Below, piece after piece: positions 41,988 to 50,464 of a stretch of 64,000 nt of DNA (its first letter is position 1; the number at the start of each line of letters is the position of its first letter). The stretch is from Lentzea nigeriaca (GTDB taxonomy: Bacteria > Actinomycetota > Actinomycetes > Mycobacteriales > Pseudonocardiaceae): positions 186,001 through 250,000 of the forward strand of contig NZ_JAFBCX010000002.1 in the NCBI RefSeq assembly GCF_016907955.1. The letters run 5' to 3'. The notes under the pieces are model-generated. The model searched no databases and was not told where the DNA came from. It saw only the letters and a program-made list of their open reading frames with translations. A program made the position numbers and the translations under genes.

Positions 41988-42046
41988 AGTCCGGACAGGA
42001 CCGTCGTACCTGATCGAGGGCATGATCCACACATAGGCTCGTTGAC

Positions 42047-43501
42047 GTGGACGTACTCGAACTCGCGCGGTGGCAGTTCGGCATCACCACCGTCTATCAC
42101 TTCTTGATGGTGCCGCTGACGATCGGCCTGTCGCTGCTCGTCGCGGCGATGCAGACCGCGTGGGTGCGCACGGGCAACGAGCGCTACTACAAGATGACGA
42201 AGTTCTGGGGGAAGCTCCTCCTGATCAACTTCGCCATGGGTGTCGTCACGGGCATCGTGCAGGAGTTCCAGTTCGGCATGGCCTGGAGCGCCTACTCGCG
42301 GTTCGTGGGTGACGTGTTCGGTGCCCCGCTCGCGATGGAGGGCCTCGTCGCCTTCTTCGTCGAGTCGACGTTCCTCGGCCTGTGGATCTTCGGCTGGGAC
42401 AAGCTGCCGAAGAAGGTCCACCTCGCGTGTGCCTGGGCGTTCTCGCTCGCCACGATGGCCAGCGCGTACTTCATCCTCGCCGCCAACTCGTGGATGCAGC
42501 ACCCGGTCGGCATCGTGCTGGAGGACGGCCGTCCTCGCCTCACTTCGATCTGGGCCGTGCTGACGAACAACACCACGCTCGCCGCCTTCCCGCACACCAT
42601 CGCGGGTGCGTTCGCGGTCGCCGCCACGTTCCTCGTGGGTATCGGCGCCTGGCACCTGTGGAAGAAGTCGGACGAGGAGGGTGTCTGGCGCAGCTCCCTC
42701 AAGCTCGGCACCTGGCTCGGCGTCGTGGCGTTCGCGGTGCTCGCGATCAGCGGTGACGTGCAGGGCAAGCTGATGTTCCAGCAGCAGCCGATGAAGATGG
42801 CCGCTGCGGAAGCCCTGTGCCACACCGAGCAGCCCGCCGCGTTCTCGATCTTCGCGATCGGTGACGTCCGCAGGCCCGACTGCGAGAACGTCAAGAGCAT
42901 CACGGTGCCCGCGCTGCTGAGCTTCCTGGCCAACAACGACTTCACCAGCGAGGTCAAGGGCATCCAGGACCTCGTCCCGCTGTACCAGGAGAAGTACGGC
43001 ACGAACTACCCGGTCGACGAACGGCTCGGTGAGCTGAGCGGCAAGCCGATCGACTACGTGCCCGCGCTTCCCGTGACGTACTGGGGCTTCCGGTTGATGA
43101 TCGGCTTCGGGGCGATCTCGGCCGGCCTGGGCCTCGTGATGCTGTGGCTCACGCGTGGTGGCCGCGTTCCGAAGGGAAAGTGGTTCCCGATCACCGCGCT
43201 CGCCGGCATCGCGACGCCGTTCCTCGCCAACAGTTTCGGCTGGATCTTCACCGAGATGGGGCGGCAGCCGTTCGTGGTGGTGCCCAACCCGTCCGGTGTG
43301 GACGGTGTCTGGATGTTCACCGCGCAGGCGGTCTCGAACAGTGCACCGGGCGAGATCCTCACCTCGCTGATCGCGCTGACGCTGACCTACGGGGCGCTGG
43401 CCTGCGTCGAGGTCTACCTGATCCGCAAGTACGTCCGCGGTGGTGTCGCCGGGGTCATCCCCGCGAAAACCGACGACGGCGCGCTGGCGTTCGCGTACTA
43501 G
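42047..43501 (+). CDS. cydA: Cytochrome bd oxidase subunit I
   Basis: 484 residues, about nine membrane helices. Quinol oxidase subunit holding hemes b558, b595 and d. His18 (TVYHFLMVPLTIGLS) matches the conserved N-terminal heme ligand; GIVQEFQFGMAWSAYSRFVGDVFGAPLAMEGLVAFFVES and WIFTEMGRQPFVVV (quinol-site GRQP) are present. The Q-loop is of the short type. It supports respiration at low oxygen or under nitric-oxide stress. GTG 42047 opens cydA-cydB-cydDC; a DevR-like box lies upstream. Confidence 0.97.
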   Translation: MDVLELARWQFGITTVYHFLMVPLTIGLSLLVAAMQTAWVRTGNERYYKMTKFWGKLLLINFAMGVVTGIVQEFQFGMAWSAYSRFVGDVFGAPLAMEGLVAFFVESTFLGLWIFGWDKLPKKVHLACAWAFSLATMASAYFILAANSWMQHPVGIVLEDGRPRLTSIWAVLTNNTTLAAFPHTIAGAFAVAATFLVGIGAWHLWKKSDEEGVWRSSLKLGTWLGVVAFAVLAISGDVQGKLMFQQQPMKMAAAEALCHTEQPAAFSIFAIGDVRRPDCENVKSITVPALLSFLANNDFTSEVKGIQDLVPLYQEKYGTNYPVDERLGELSGKPIDYVPALPVTYWGFRLMIGFGAISAGLGLVMLWLTRGGRVPKGKWFPITALAGIATPFLANSFGWIFTEMGRQPFVVVPNPSGVDGVWMFTAQAVSNSAPGEILTSLIALTLTYGALACVEVYLIRKYVRGGVAGVIPAKTDDGALAFAY

Positions 43502-43511
43502 GGGAGAAGCT

Positions 43512-44480
43512 GTGGAAACGCTCTGGTTCTGCGTGATCGCCCTGCTGTGGCTGGGCTACCTGTTCCTCGAAGGCTTCGACTTCGGCGTCGGCATGCTGCT
43601 GCCCTTCCTCGGGCGCGACAACACCGAACGCCGGGTCATGATCAACACCATCGGGCCGGTGTGGGACGGCAACGAGGTGTGGCTCCTCGTCGCGGGCGGT
43701 GCCACGTTCGCGGCGTTCCCCGGCTGGTATGCGGCGCTCTTCAGTGCCGCGTACCTGCCGCTGACTTTGTTCCTGCTCGCGCTGATCGGCCGCGGTGTCG
43801 CGTTCGAGTACCGCGGCAAGGTGGACTCGGAACGCTGGCGCAAGGTCTGGGACGTCGTCATCTTCGTCGGCTCGTGGGTGGCGGCGCTCGGTGTCGGCCT
43901 GGTCATCTCGACGACCGTGATCGGGCTGCCGATCGACGCCGCCGGTGACCGGGTGGGCTCTCCGTTCGCGGCGATCCGGCCGGAGACGCTGCTCGGTGCG
44001 TTGGCGATCGCGGGCTATGCACTGGTGCACGGCGCGATCTTCGTGTCACTCAAGACCGAGGGCGAGATCCGCGAGCGGGCGCGGCGGATGGCGTTGACGA
44101 TGGCGCCGGTCGCGTTGCTGCCGCTGGTGGGGTTGCTGCTCTACGTCGCCGGGTTCTGGGCGCTGCCGGTGCTGCTGTTCGCGGGGCTCGCGTTGTGGCG
44201 GCTCTGGGCAGGCCGCGAAGGACAGGCGTTCGCGTTCATGGGGCTCGCGGTCGCGGCGACCGTCACCGTGCTGTTCGCCTCGCTCTACCCGAACGTCCTG
44301 CCGTCCACTTTGGACCCGGCGTATTCGCTCACCGTCGCCGGTGCGGCGTCGAGCCCGTACACGCTGACCGTCATGACGTGGGTGGCGGCGTTCGGCACGC
44401 CCGCGGTGCTCGTCTACCAGGGTTGGACCTACTGGGTGTTCCGCAAGCGCATCGGCGTGCGGCACATCCCGGTGCACTGA
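43512..44480 (+). CDS. cydB: Cytochrome bd oxidase subunit II
   Basis: 322 residues, eight to nine membrane helices. Starts ETLWFCVIALLWLGYLFLEGFDFGVGMLLPFLGR, the CydB signature, then TIGPVWDGNEVWLLVAGGATFAAFPGWYA. Pairs with CydA to stabilise the heme site. GTG 43512 has GGGGAG at 43501-43506, ten bases after the cydA stop. CydDC starts one base after its stop. Confidence 0.97.
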   Translation: METLWFCVIALLWLGYLFLEGFDFGVGMLLPFLGRDNTERRVMINTIGPVWDGNEVWLLVAGGATFAAFPGWYAALFSAAYLPLTLFLLALIGRGVAFEYRGKVDSERWRKVWDVVIFVGSWVAALGVGLVISTTVIGLPIDAAGDRVGSPFAAIRPETLLGALAIAGYALVHGAIFVSLKTEGEIRERARRMALTMAPVALLPLVGLLLYVAGFWALPVLLFAGLALWRLWAGREGQAFAFMGLAVAATVTVLFASLYPNVLPSTLDPAYSLTVAGAASSPYTLTVMTWVAAFGTPAVLVYQGWTYWVFRKRIGVRHIPVH

Positions 44481-44481
44481 G

Positions 44482-47400
44482 ATGCGAGGCCCGCTGGGGG
44501 CACTTCCCCAGCTCTCGAAGAACGCCAGGCGCGCCCTCGTCGGGGTGGGCGCGCTGGCGTTCCTCAACGCCCTCGCGCTGGTCGCCCAGGCGGTCGCGCT
44601 GGCCGGTGTGATCACCGGCGACACCGGTCTGCTGCCTCTCCTCGCCGTCGCGGTGATCGCCCATGCCGGTCTCTCGTGGGCCACGGAGTCGGCAGCCGCC
44701 CGAGCCGCCGCCGGTGCCAAGGAGGAGCTGCGCACGCAGCTGCTCGCCAAGTCGTTCGAGCGCGGTCCCGGCTGGATCGCCGAACGCGGCACGGCCGAGC
44801 TGTCGGTGCTCGCGACCAAGGGGCTGGACGCGCTCGACGCGTACTTCACCCGCTACCTTCCCGCGCTGGTCACCGCCGTGGTCGTGCCGCCGCTGGTCGG
44901 CGCGTGGATCCTCTTCACCGACTGGCCGTCGGCGATCCTGATCGCGATCACCGTGCCGCTGATCCCGGTCTTCGCCGCGTTGATCGGCTGGTACACCGAG
45001 AAGCGCGTCAAGAAGGCCGCCGACGTCACCGAGCTGCTGTCGGCCCAGCTCCTCGAACTGCTCCGCGCGCTCCCGGTCCTGACGGTGTTCGGTCGCGCCA
45101 AGCAACAGGCCACCGCCGTCCGCCAGATCGGCGAACAGCACCGCAAGGCCACGATGGGCACGCTCAAGATCGCGTTCCTGAGCGCCCTGGTCCTGGAGAT
45201 CGCCGCGTCGCTCTCGGTCGCGCTGATCGCCGTGGGCATCGGCATCCGCCTGGTGAACGGCGACCTGACCCTGATGACCGCCTTGGTAGTCCTGATCCTC
45301 GCCCCGGAGTGCTACCTCCCCCTCCGCGCCGCCGGAGCCGCCCACCACGCCAGCGAAGACGGCCTGGAAGCCGTCCGCCGAGTAGCCGAAGTGGTTGCCG
45401 GACGGGACGCGGGGCCCCCGCGTACGCCAGGAGAGTACGAAAGCTCCCCGCGTACTCTCAGTGGCCGGGTATTTGTCGACAATTTGAGGGTGTTGCGGCG
45501 TGGGGGGTTCGCGCCGGACGGGGTCAGCTTTGATGTCCGGCCGGGAGAGATCTATCGGCTGGAAGGGGCCAGCGGGGCGGGGAAGTCGACCACGTTCCAG
45601 GTGTTGCTCGGGTTTCTGGAGCCGACGGACGGCACGGCGTTCGTGGCCGGGGACATCGCCTATGTGCCGCAGAAGCCCGCGTTCGCCGCTGCCACCCCAC
45701 GCGCTGAGTTGGAGTTGACGGTTCCTGAAGCCGACGACATCGAGGAAGTTGCGCGTGAGGTCGTGGCTGAGCATCTGCTCGACCGCCGGATCACGGATCT
45801 TTCGACCGGTGAACGTCAGCGCGTCGCAGTCGCGCGCGCCCTGCTGAGGGTTCGCCACGGCGCCACGGTGCTGCTGCTCGACGAACCGACCGCGCACCTC
45901 GACCCGGTGACAAGTCGCAAAGTCGACAAAGCGATCAAGAGAGCAAGCGCCACGGCCGCCGTCGTCCTCGCCTCGCACCGCGACAAGGCGTCGGACGATG
46001 AGGAGACGATCGCCAAGGTCGTCACCGAGGAGACGCAGCAGGAACGTCCGAAGCGGCTCCCGATCCCGTGGAAGGGCGCCGGGCTCGGCGTGCTCGCGAC
46101 GCTGGCCGGCATCGCGCTGACCGCACTGGCCGCGCACCTGATCTTCCGCGCCTCGGAGCAGCCGCCGATCCTCACACTGACCGTGCTGGTCGTGGGTGTG
46201 CGGACGTTCGCGCTGAGCAAGGGCGTGCTGCGCTACTTCGAACGCCTGGTCACGCACCACGAGGCGTTCAAGCTCGCGACCGACCTGCGGGCCGAGCTGT
46301 GGCTGCGGCTCGTTCGCACCCAGCGCCGTGACGGCCTGCAGCGGCTCGTCGAGGACACCGACACCGTGCGCGACCTGGTGCCGCGCGTCCTCGTGCCGCC
46401 GGTCGTGGCCGTCGGCGCGGGCATCGCGACCACGATCCTGTTCGCGTTCATCGACCCGGCCGCGGCCCTGACCCTGGGAGGTCTGCTGCTCGCGGCAGGC
46501 CTGGCCGCCCCGGCCGTCGCCGTCTGGACCGAGCGCCGGGCCAGCACGAAGCTCGCTCGCGGCCGCCGGAAGGTCGCCCGCGACACGATCAACGCTCTCG
46601 CGGCCGCACCGGACCTCATCGCGCACGACGCCCACCACCGTCTGTTGGAGCAGCTCCACGCCGAGGACGTCGAACTCGCCGCGGAGACGCGCAAGCAAGC
46701 GTTTGGCACGGGCGCTGCCACGGCGATCGTGCAGCTCGCGACCGGTCTGGCCGCCTTGATCTGCGCCACGACCGGCAACCCCGTGCTGGGCCTGGTCCCG
46801 CTCGCGCTCGCCGAACCGCTCGCCGCGCTGCCGTTGGCGGCTCAGCAGCGGAAGGCGTTGCGGGAGGCCGGCGCGCGGCTGCAGTTCGACGCTCCGGAAC
46901 GACCGGAAGCGCCGCGGGGCAGGCGGATCCGGCTGGACAACGTCGACGTCCGCTGGCCGGGTGCGACCGAGCCGACGCTGCGCGACCTCCACCTCAACAT
47001 CGAGCCGGGGACGCACGTGGCGATCGTCGGACCGTCGGGCAGCGGCAAGTCGACGCTGTTCGCGCTGCTGCTGGGATTCCTGCAGCCGGAGCGCGGCATC
47101 GCCGAACTGCCGCGCGCGACCTGGTGCCCGCAGGAGCCGATGCTGGTCAGCACGACCGTCCGGGAGAACCTGCGCATGTCGGGCCCGCACGCCGACGAGG
47201 AGCTCAAGGACGCGTTGCGCAAGGCCTGCCTGCCGGAGTGGGTGGACCGGCTCGACACCGTGATCCGCCCCGACCAGGTGTCGGGCGGCGAGGCGCAAAG
47301 GCTTGCGCTGGCCAGGGCGTTGCTGCACGACGCCGACGTGGTGCTGCTCGACGAGCCCACCGCCCACCTCGACGAACCGACCGCGCGGAAGCTGTTGGAC

Positions 47401-47505
47401 GAGCTCCGCGCCGACCACCGGACGATCTTGCACATCACCCACCGCCCGGACGAGGCGGCGAGGGCGGACCTGGTGCTGGACCTCGGCACGCCCGCATACC
47501 GTTGA
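44482..47505 (+). CDS. cydDC: CydDC ABC exporter, single-chain fusion
   Basis: 1007 residues, fusing CydD and CydC, the ABC exporter of glutathione/cysteine-type thiols needed to assemble cytochrome bd. Each half has six helices then a nucleotide-binding domain: first Walker A GASGAGKST (about 360-368), LSTGERQRVAVARALL and VLLLDEPTAHLD; second Walker A GPSGSGKST (about 850-858), VSGGEAQRLALARALL and VVLLDEPTAHLD. Single-chain CydDC is known in actinomycetes. A palindromic element codes for part of the linker before the first ATPase domain (about residues 308-326). ATG 44482, 1 nt after cydB. Confidence 0.95.
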   Translation: MRGPLGALPQLSKNARRALVGVGALAFLNALALVAQAVALAGVITGDTGLLPLLAVAVIAHAGLSWATESAAARAAAGAKEELRTQLLAKSFERGPGWIAERGTAELSVLATKGLDALDAYFTRYLPALVTAVVVPPLVGAWILFTDWPSAILIAITVPLIPVFAALIGWYTEKRVKKAADVTELLSAQLLELLRALPVLTVFGRAKQQATAVRQIGEQHRKATMGTLKIAFLSALVLEIAASLSVALIAVGIGIRLVNGDLTLMTALVVLILAPECYLPLRAAGAAHHASEDGLEAVRRVAEVVAGRDAGPPRTPGEYESSPRTLSGRVFVDNLRVLRRGGFAPDGVSFDVRPGEIYRLEGASGAGKSTTFQVLLGFLEPTDGTAFVAGDIAYVPQKPAFAAATPRAELELTVPEADDIEEVAREVVAEHLLDRRITDLSTGERQRVAVARALLRVRHGATVLLLDEPTAHLDPVTSRKVDKAIKRASATAAVVLASHRDKASDDEETIAKVVTEETQQERPKRLPIPWKGAGLGVLATLAGIALTALAAHLIFRASEQPPILTLTVLVVGVRTFALSKGVLRYFERLVTHHEAFKLATDLRAELWLRLVRTQRRDGLQRLVEDTDTVRDLVPRVLVPPVVAVGAGIATTILFAFIDPAAALTLGGLLLAAGLAAPAVAVWTERRASTKLARGRRKVARDTINALAAAPDLIAHDAHHRLLEQLHAEDVELAAETRKQAFGTGAATAIVQLATGLAALICATTGNPVLGLVPLALAEPLAALPLAAQQRKALREAGARLQFDAPERPEAPRGRRIRLDNVDVRWPGATEPTLRDLHLNIEPGTHVAIVGPSGSGKSTLFALLLGFLQPERGIAELPRATWCPQEPMLVSTTVRENLRMSGPHADEELKDALRKACLPEWVDRLDTVIRPDQVSGGEAQRLALARALLHDADVVLLDEPTAHLDEPTARKLLDELRADHRTILHITHRPDEAARADLVLDLGTPAYR
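45404..45459. repeat. Nested palindromes inside cydDC linker
   Basis: ACGCGGGGCCCCCGCGT-like dyad followed by perfect arms GAGAGTACG (45431-45439) and CGTACTCTC (45451-45459). The stretch encodes the low-complexity linker AGPPRTPGEYESSPRTLSG between transmembrane and ATPase domains. Codon use just downstream (45470-45560) is also less GC3-biased than in the surrounding gene. It looks like a REP-type element that entered the reading frame at a tolerant site. Confidence 0.55.
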
Positions 47506-47510
47506 GGACC

Positions 47511-48614
47511 ATGGACCCCTCCCTGGCGCGGCGCGTGCTCGTCGCGTCCACCGAGATCACGTCGGCGGCGCTGGAAGACCCGGAGAACGTGCTGAGGCTC
47601 GTGGTGGAGGCGGCCGCGGAGATCGCGGACGCCGACCTCGGGCTCGCCATGCTCGCCACGGCCGACGACGGCACGCTCACCGTCGAGGCGTCCAGCGGCG
47701 AACCGATCGCCGCCGCGCTGAGCCCGCGCAGTGCCGCCGCGAAGGCAGCGCGCACGGGCGTCCCGGTGATGGCCGACGACGTGACGAGCGACCCGCGCAC
47801 CGCTCCGTACGTGCCGCAGGCGTTGCGGAGCTACGGGCCGTTCGCGGTGGCGCCGTTCGGCACGTCGGACCGCAAGATCGGCGCCCTGGCGGTTTATCGC
47901 CGTAGAGACAAACCGCCGTTCACGCAGGAGACCGTGGACGTGCTGACGGCGTTCGCCGCCCAGGCCGGGCTCGCGGTCGTGCTCGCGGAGGGCTTCACGG
48001 CACGGCAGCGCGTCGCCGTCTACGAGGAGCGCGAACGCATCGCCCGCGACCTGCACGACGTGATCATCCAGCGGCTCTACGGCGCCGGCGTGCAGCTCAG
48101 CCTGCTGGAACGGCGTCTGGGCAAGAAGCTCGACGCCTCCCAGCGCGCCAGGATCGACGAGGCCGTCGAGCTGGTCGACGAGACGATCGCCGAGGTCCGC
48201 GCGACCGTCCGCAAGCTGCGCAACACCGACCCCGCCGACTCGGCCGACCTGCTCGACTCGATCAACGCCGAGGTCCGCACGGCAGGCGAGCTGCTCGGAT
48301 TTTCGCCGCGCCTGCACGTGGCGGGTGATCTGGCGGACGTGCCGCGCAAGCATGCCGACGACGCGCGGGCGGCGTTGCGCGAGGCGTTGTCCAACGTCGT
48401 GCGGCACTCAGGAGCGACGAACGTGCAGATCGACGTACGGCGCGATGAGAAGCATCTGCTGCTGCGCGTCGCGGACAACGGGTGTGGCATCCCGTCCGGC
48501 GTCACTCAGCGCGGATTGCGGCATCTCGCCGAACGGGCGAAGTCCGCGAGTGGCGATTTCCGGGTCGTGAGTTCGCCGAACGGGACGACACTCACCTGGT
48601 CCGTCCCCGTTTAG
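47511..48614 (+). CDS. GAF-domain sensor histidine kinase (DevS-like)
   Basis: 367 residues. One GAF domain (about 20-160), then HisKA_3 with phosphoacceptor His182 (RERIARDLHDVIIQRLYGAGVQLSLLERRL) and a C-terminal HATPase (REALSNVVRHSGATNVQIDV, DNGCGIP). Shorter than DevS/DosT, which have two GAF domains; whether this GAF binds heme cannot be seen. Soluble. ATG 47511 is 5 nt after cydDC, so it is probably in the cyd transcript. Its end overlaps the convergent DevR-like regulator gene by 23 nt. Confidence 0.92.
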   Translation: MDPSLARRVLVASTEITSAALEDPENVLRLVVEAAAEIADADLGLAMLATADDGTLTVEASSGEPIAAALSPRSAAAKAARTGVPVMADDVTSDPRTAPYVPQALRSYGPFAVAPFGTSDRKIGALAVYRRRDKPPFTQETVDVLTAFAAQAGLAVVLAEGFTARQRVAVYEERERIARDLHDVIIQRLYGAGVQLSLLERRLGKKLDASQRARIDEAVELVDETIAEVRATVRKLRNTDPADSADLLDSINAEVRTAGELLGFSPRLHVAGDLADVPRKHADDARAALREALSNVVRHSGATNVQIDVRRDEKHLLLRVADNGCGIPSGVTQRGLRHLAERAKSASGDFRVVSSPNGTTLTWSVPV

Positions 48615-49209
48615 CCACCCATGCGGCGGCTTGCGTCCTGCGTTCCATGCCGAGTTTGGCGAGTACGGACGTCACGTAGTTCTTCACGGTCTTCTCCGCG
48701 AGGAAGAGCCGTTCACCGATTTGGCGGTTTGTCAGACCCTCACCGATGAGCTCCAGTACCCGCTGTTCCTGATCGGTGAGGCCGACCGGGGCCGGATTGC
48801 GCATCCGTTCGAGCACGCGTGCCGTCGTCGCGGGGTCCAGAAGGGACCGTCCAGCCGCGACCTCGCGCACGGCCGTGACGACGTCCTGACCGCGAACCTG
48901 CTTGAGCAGATAGCCGGACGCACCGGCCATGATGGCCCCGATCAGCGCTTCCTCGTCGTCAAACGCGGTCAGCACGAGACAGCGGATGCCCAGGTCACGC
49001 AACGATCGGCAGAGGTCCACACCACTGCCGTCGGGGAGCTGAACGTCCACGACGGCCACATCGGGCTGCGTCTTCTGGGCGCGCGTTACCGCCTCGTCGA
49101 CCGAGCCGGCTTCGGAGATGACCGAGATGTCCGTCTCGTCGTCGAGCATCTCGCGCAGTCCTCTGCGCACAACTTCGTGATCGTCAACCAACAAAACTCG
49201 CACTGGCAC
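48592..49209 (-). CDS. NarL/DevR-like response regulator
   Basis: 205 residues. Receiver with Asp9-Asp10 and phosphoacceptor Asp55 (VAVVDVQLPDGSG), Thr and Lys switch residues (LVLTAFDDE, GYLLKQVRG); a LuxR-type HTH, LTDQEQRVLELIGEGLTNRQIGERLFLAEKTVKNYVTSVLAKLGMERRTQAA, nearly identical in pattern to mycobacterial DevR/DosR. GTG 49209 starts the usual PVRVLLVDDHEVVRRG. Partner of the kinase at 47511. Candidate target: the box at 41972 before cydA. Confidence 0.93.
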   Translation of the reverse strand: MPVRVLLVDDHEVVRRGLREMLDDETDISVISEAGSVDEAVTRAQKTQPDVAVVDVQLPDGSGVDLCRSLRDLGIRCLVLTAFDDEEALIGAIMAGASGYLLKQVRGQDVVTAVREVAAGRSLLDPATTARVLERMRNPAPVGLTDQEQRVLELIGEGLTNRQIGERLFLAEKTVKNYVTSVLAKLGMERRTQAAAWVAKRGRTR

Positions 49210-49270
49210 GAATCCACCGTACGTCGAATGGCTGTTCCTGAGCGTGACTCGTATTGGCACAGTTCTTGTC

Positions 49271-49765
49271 ATGGCAGAAGGCTCGGTACGACCGATCGAG
49301 GAAGCTGATCGCATAGTTGTTGCCCGATTGGTACTCGAGCTATGGGGAGCGCACACAGCTGTCGCGCACGGCGAGGTGTTCTTCCCCGCCAGTCTGCCGG
49401 GCTTCCTCGTGGAGAAGCAGGGCCACGTCCTCGGTCTGCTGACCTATGCGGTGGCGAACCACCAGCTCGAGATCGTCACGATCGACGCGCTGCGGCGGGG
49501 CCGCGGCGTCGGCACCGCGCTGGTCGACGCCGCGGTTCGCCAGGCACGCACGCTCGGCTGCAGCCGGGTGCGTCTGACGACGACCAACGACAACCTCGAC
49601 GCGTTGCGCTTCTACCAGCGCCGTGGCTTCAAGCTGGCGGCGTTGAGACCGGACGCGGTGCGCGAGGCCAGGAAGTTGAAACCCGAGATCCCTGCGGTTG
49701 GGGACTACGGCATCCCCATCACAGACGAGGTTGACCTGGAACGATGGGTCGCACCTCGCCAGTAG
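49271..49765 (+). CDS. GNAT-family N-acetyltransferase
   Basis: 164 residues. GNAT core with the acetyl-CoA loop TIDALRRGRGVGTALVDAAVRQARTLGC (R/Q-x-x-G-x-G/A) and a C-terminal RLTTTNDNLDALRFYQRRGFKLAALRPDAVREARKLKPEIP typical of small GNATs of unknown substrate. ATG 49271 chosen over GTG 49244; neither has a Shine-Dalgarno and a leaderless message is possible. Divergent from the DevR-like gene over about 60 bp. Confidence 0.9.
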   Translation: MAEGSVRPIEEADRIVVARLVLELWGAHTAVAHGEVFFPASLPGFLVEKQGHVLGLLTYAVANHQLEIVTIDALRRGRGVGTALVDAAVRQARTLGCSRVRLTTTNDNLDALRFYQRRGFKLAALRPDAVREARKLKPEIPAVGDYGIPITDEVDLERWVAPRQ

Positions 49766-49805
49766 TCCACAGGTGTCCACAACCTTGTCCACAGGGTTGT
49801 GCACA
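49763..49805. promoter_or_regulatory. Tandem DnaA-box-like 9-mers
   Basis: TAGTCCACA (49763), GTGTCCACA (49773), TTGTCCACA (49785) and TTGTGCACA (49797) follow one another in the same orientation with 10-12-bp steps, about one helical turn. The third is the canonical actinomycete DnaA box. The array lies between two convergent genes, so a DnaA-titration or terminator-like role is more likely than promoter control. Confidence 0.45.
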
Positions 49806-49810
49806 GGTTT

Positions 49811-50377
49811 CTACACATGCAGCGGGTTGAACGCCTCGTCCCACGCGGTCGCGACCTGATGCGCGCACGTGGACGGCGCGACGCCTCCCACCCCGGTGCC
49901 GAGCCCCGGCATCGCGATGGTGCGGACGGCGTCGCGCACCGGCGTGCCGTCCTCCAGACGCCCCTCGAGCCAGAGCCTCAGCACCGCTCGCGCGGCCAGG
50001 TAGGGGTGGACCGTGTCGACCGGCAGCCGCTCGCCTGGCCGCCGCATGGTCGGCGCGCTGATGAGCCACGCCGGCTCGGTCTCGCCCGTCGCCACGATCT
50101 GCGCCTCGCCCACGGGGAGCTCACCGCCGTGCAGCGCGAGTACCGCACTGCGGACGTTGTTCTCGACCAGCGGGAACGCCGTGGCGTAGACGGCGTCGAT
50201 GCCCCCGCGCATCCAGCCCTGCGAGTTGGCGGGACTGACGATGGCCTGGGCGTTGATGTCCAGCACGGACCCGCGATGCACCCGCACGCCGAGGCGTCCG
50301 GCCGCGACGGCGAGCCAAGCGTTCGCCATCGGTTCGTCGACCGCGCACAACACGAGTTCAGGCGCTAGAGCGGGCAC
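49811..50377 (-). CDS. Macro-domain protein
   Basis: 188 residues, one macro domain: VHRGSVLDINAQAIVSPANSQGWMRGGIDAVYATAFPLVENNV gives the ADP-ribose binding loop (SPANS.G.M.GGID) and TIAMPGLGTGVGGVAP the diphosphate loop. Such proteins bind or hydrolyse ADP-ribose adducts. GTG 50377 (VPALAPELVLCAVDE) gives a usual start; a long upstream open frame runs antisense through pheA and is rejected. Function may relate to NAD metabolism or ADP-ribosylation reversal. Confidence 0.88.
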   Translation of the reverse strand: MPALAPELVLCAVDEPMANAWLAVAAGRLGVRVHRGSVLDINAQAIVSPANSQGWMRGGIDAVYATAFPLVENNVRSAVLALHGGELPVGEAQIVATGETEPAWLISAPTMRRPGERLPVDTVHPYLAARAVLRLWLEGRLEDGTPVRDAVRTIAMPGLGTGVGGVAPSTCAHQVATAWDEAFNPLHV

Positions 50378-50464
50378 GCCCCAAGCATTCCAGTTCGAAC
50401 GGTCCTGACGGAACCCAGGTTTGGCCGCTGACACACGCGTGATGTGCGCCTCTACGCTGACGCG

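Larger units (their letters stand above)
41743..42046. other. Divergent regulatory region, GDT1 gene / cydA
   Basis: A 304-bp gene-free stretch. On the minus strand it would give the GDT1-type transcript a leader with a strong GC hairpin (41774-41812). On the cydA side it has a 7-bp dyad GTCACCC/GGGTGAC (41945-41963) and the DevR-like palindrome at 41972-41987. Short frames on both strands lack coding character. Confidence 0.5.

Noticed and set aside
41833..42036. 67-codon frame in the cydA upstream region
   Set aside because: No Shine-Dalgarno, poor codon bias, and it runs through the DevR-like box.
44371..47442. 1023-codon open frame antisense to cydDC
   Set aside because: Runs the whole length opposite a well-supported ABC exporter; composition is that of an antisense shadow.
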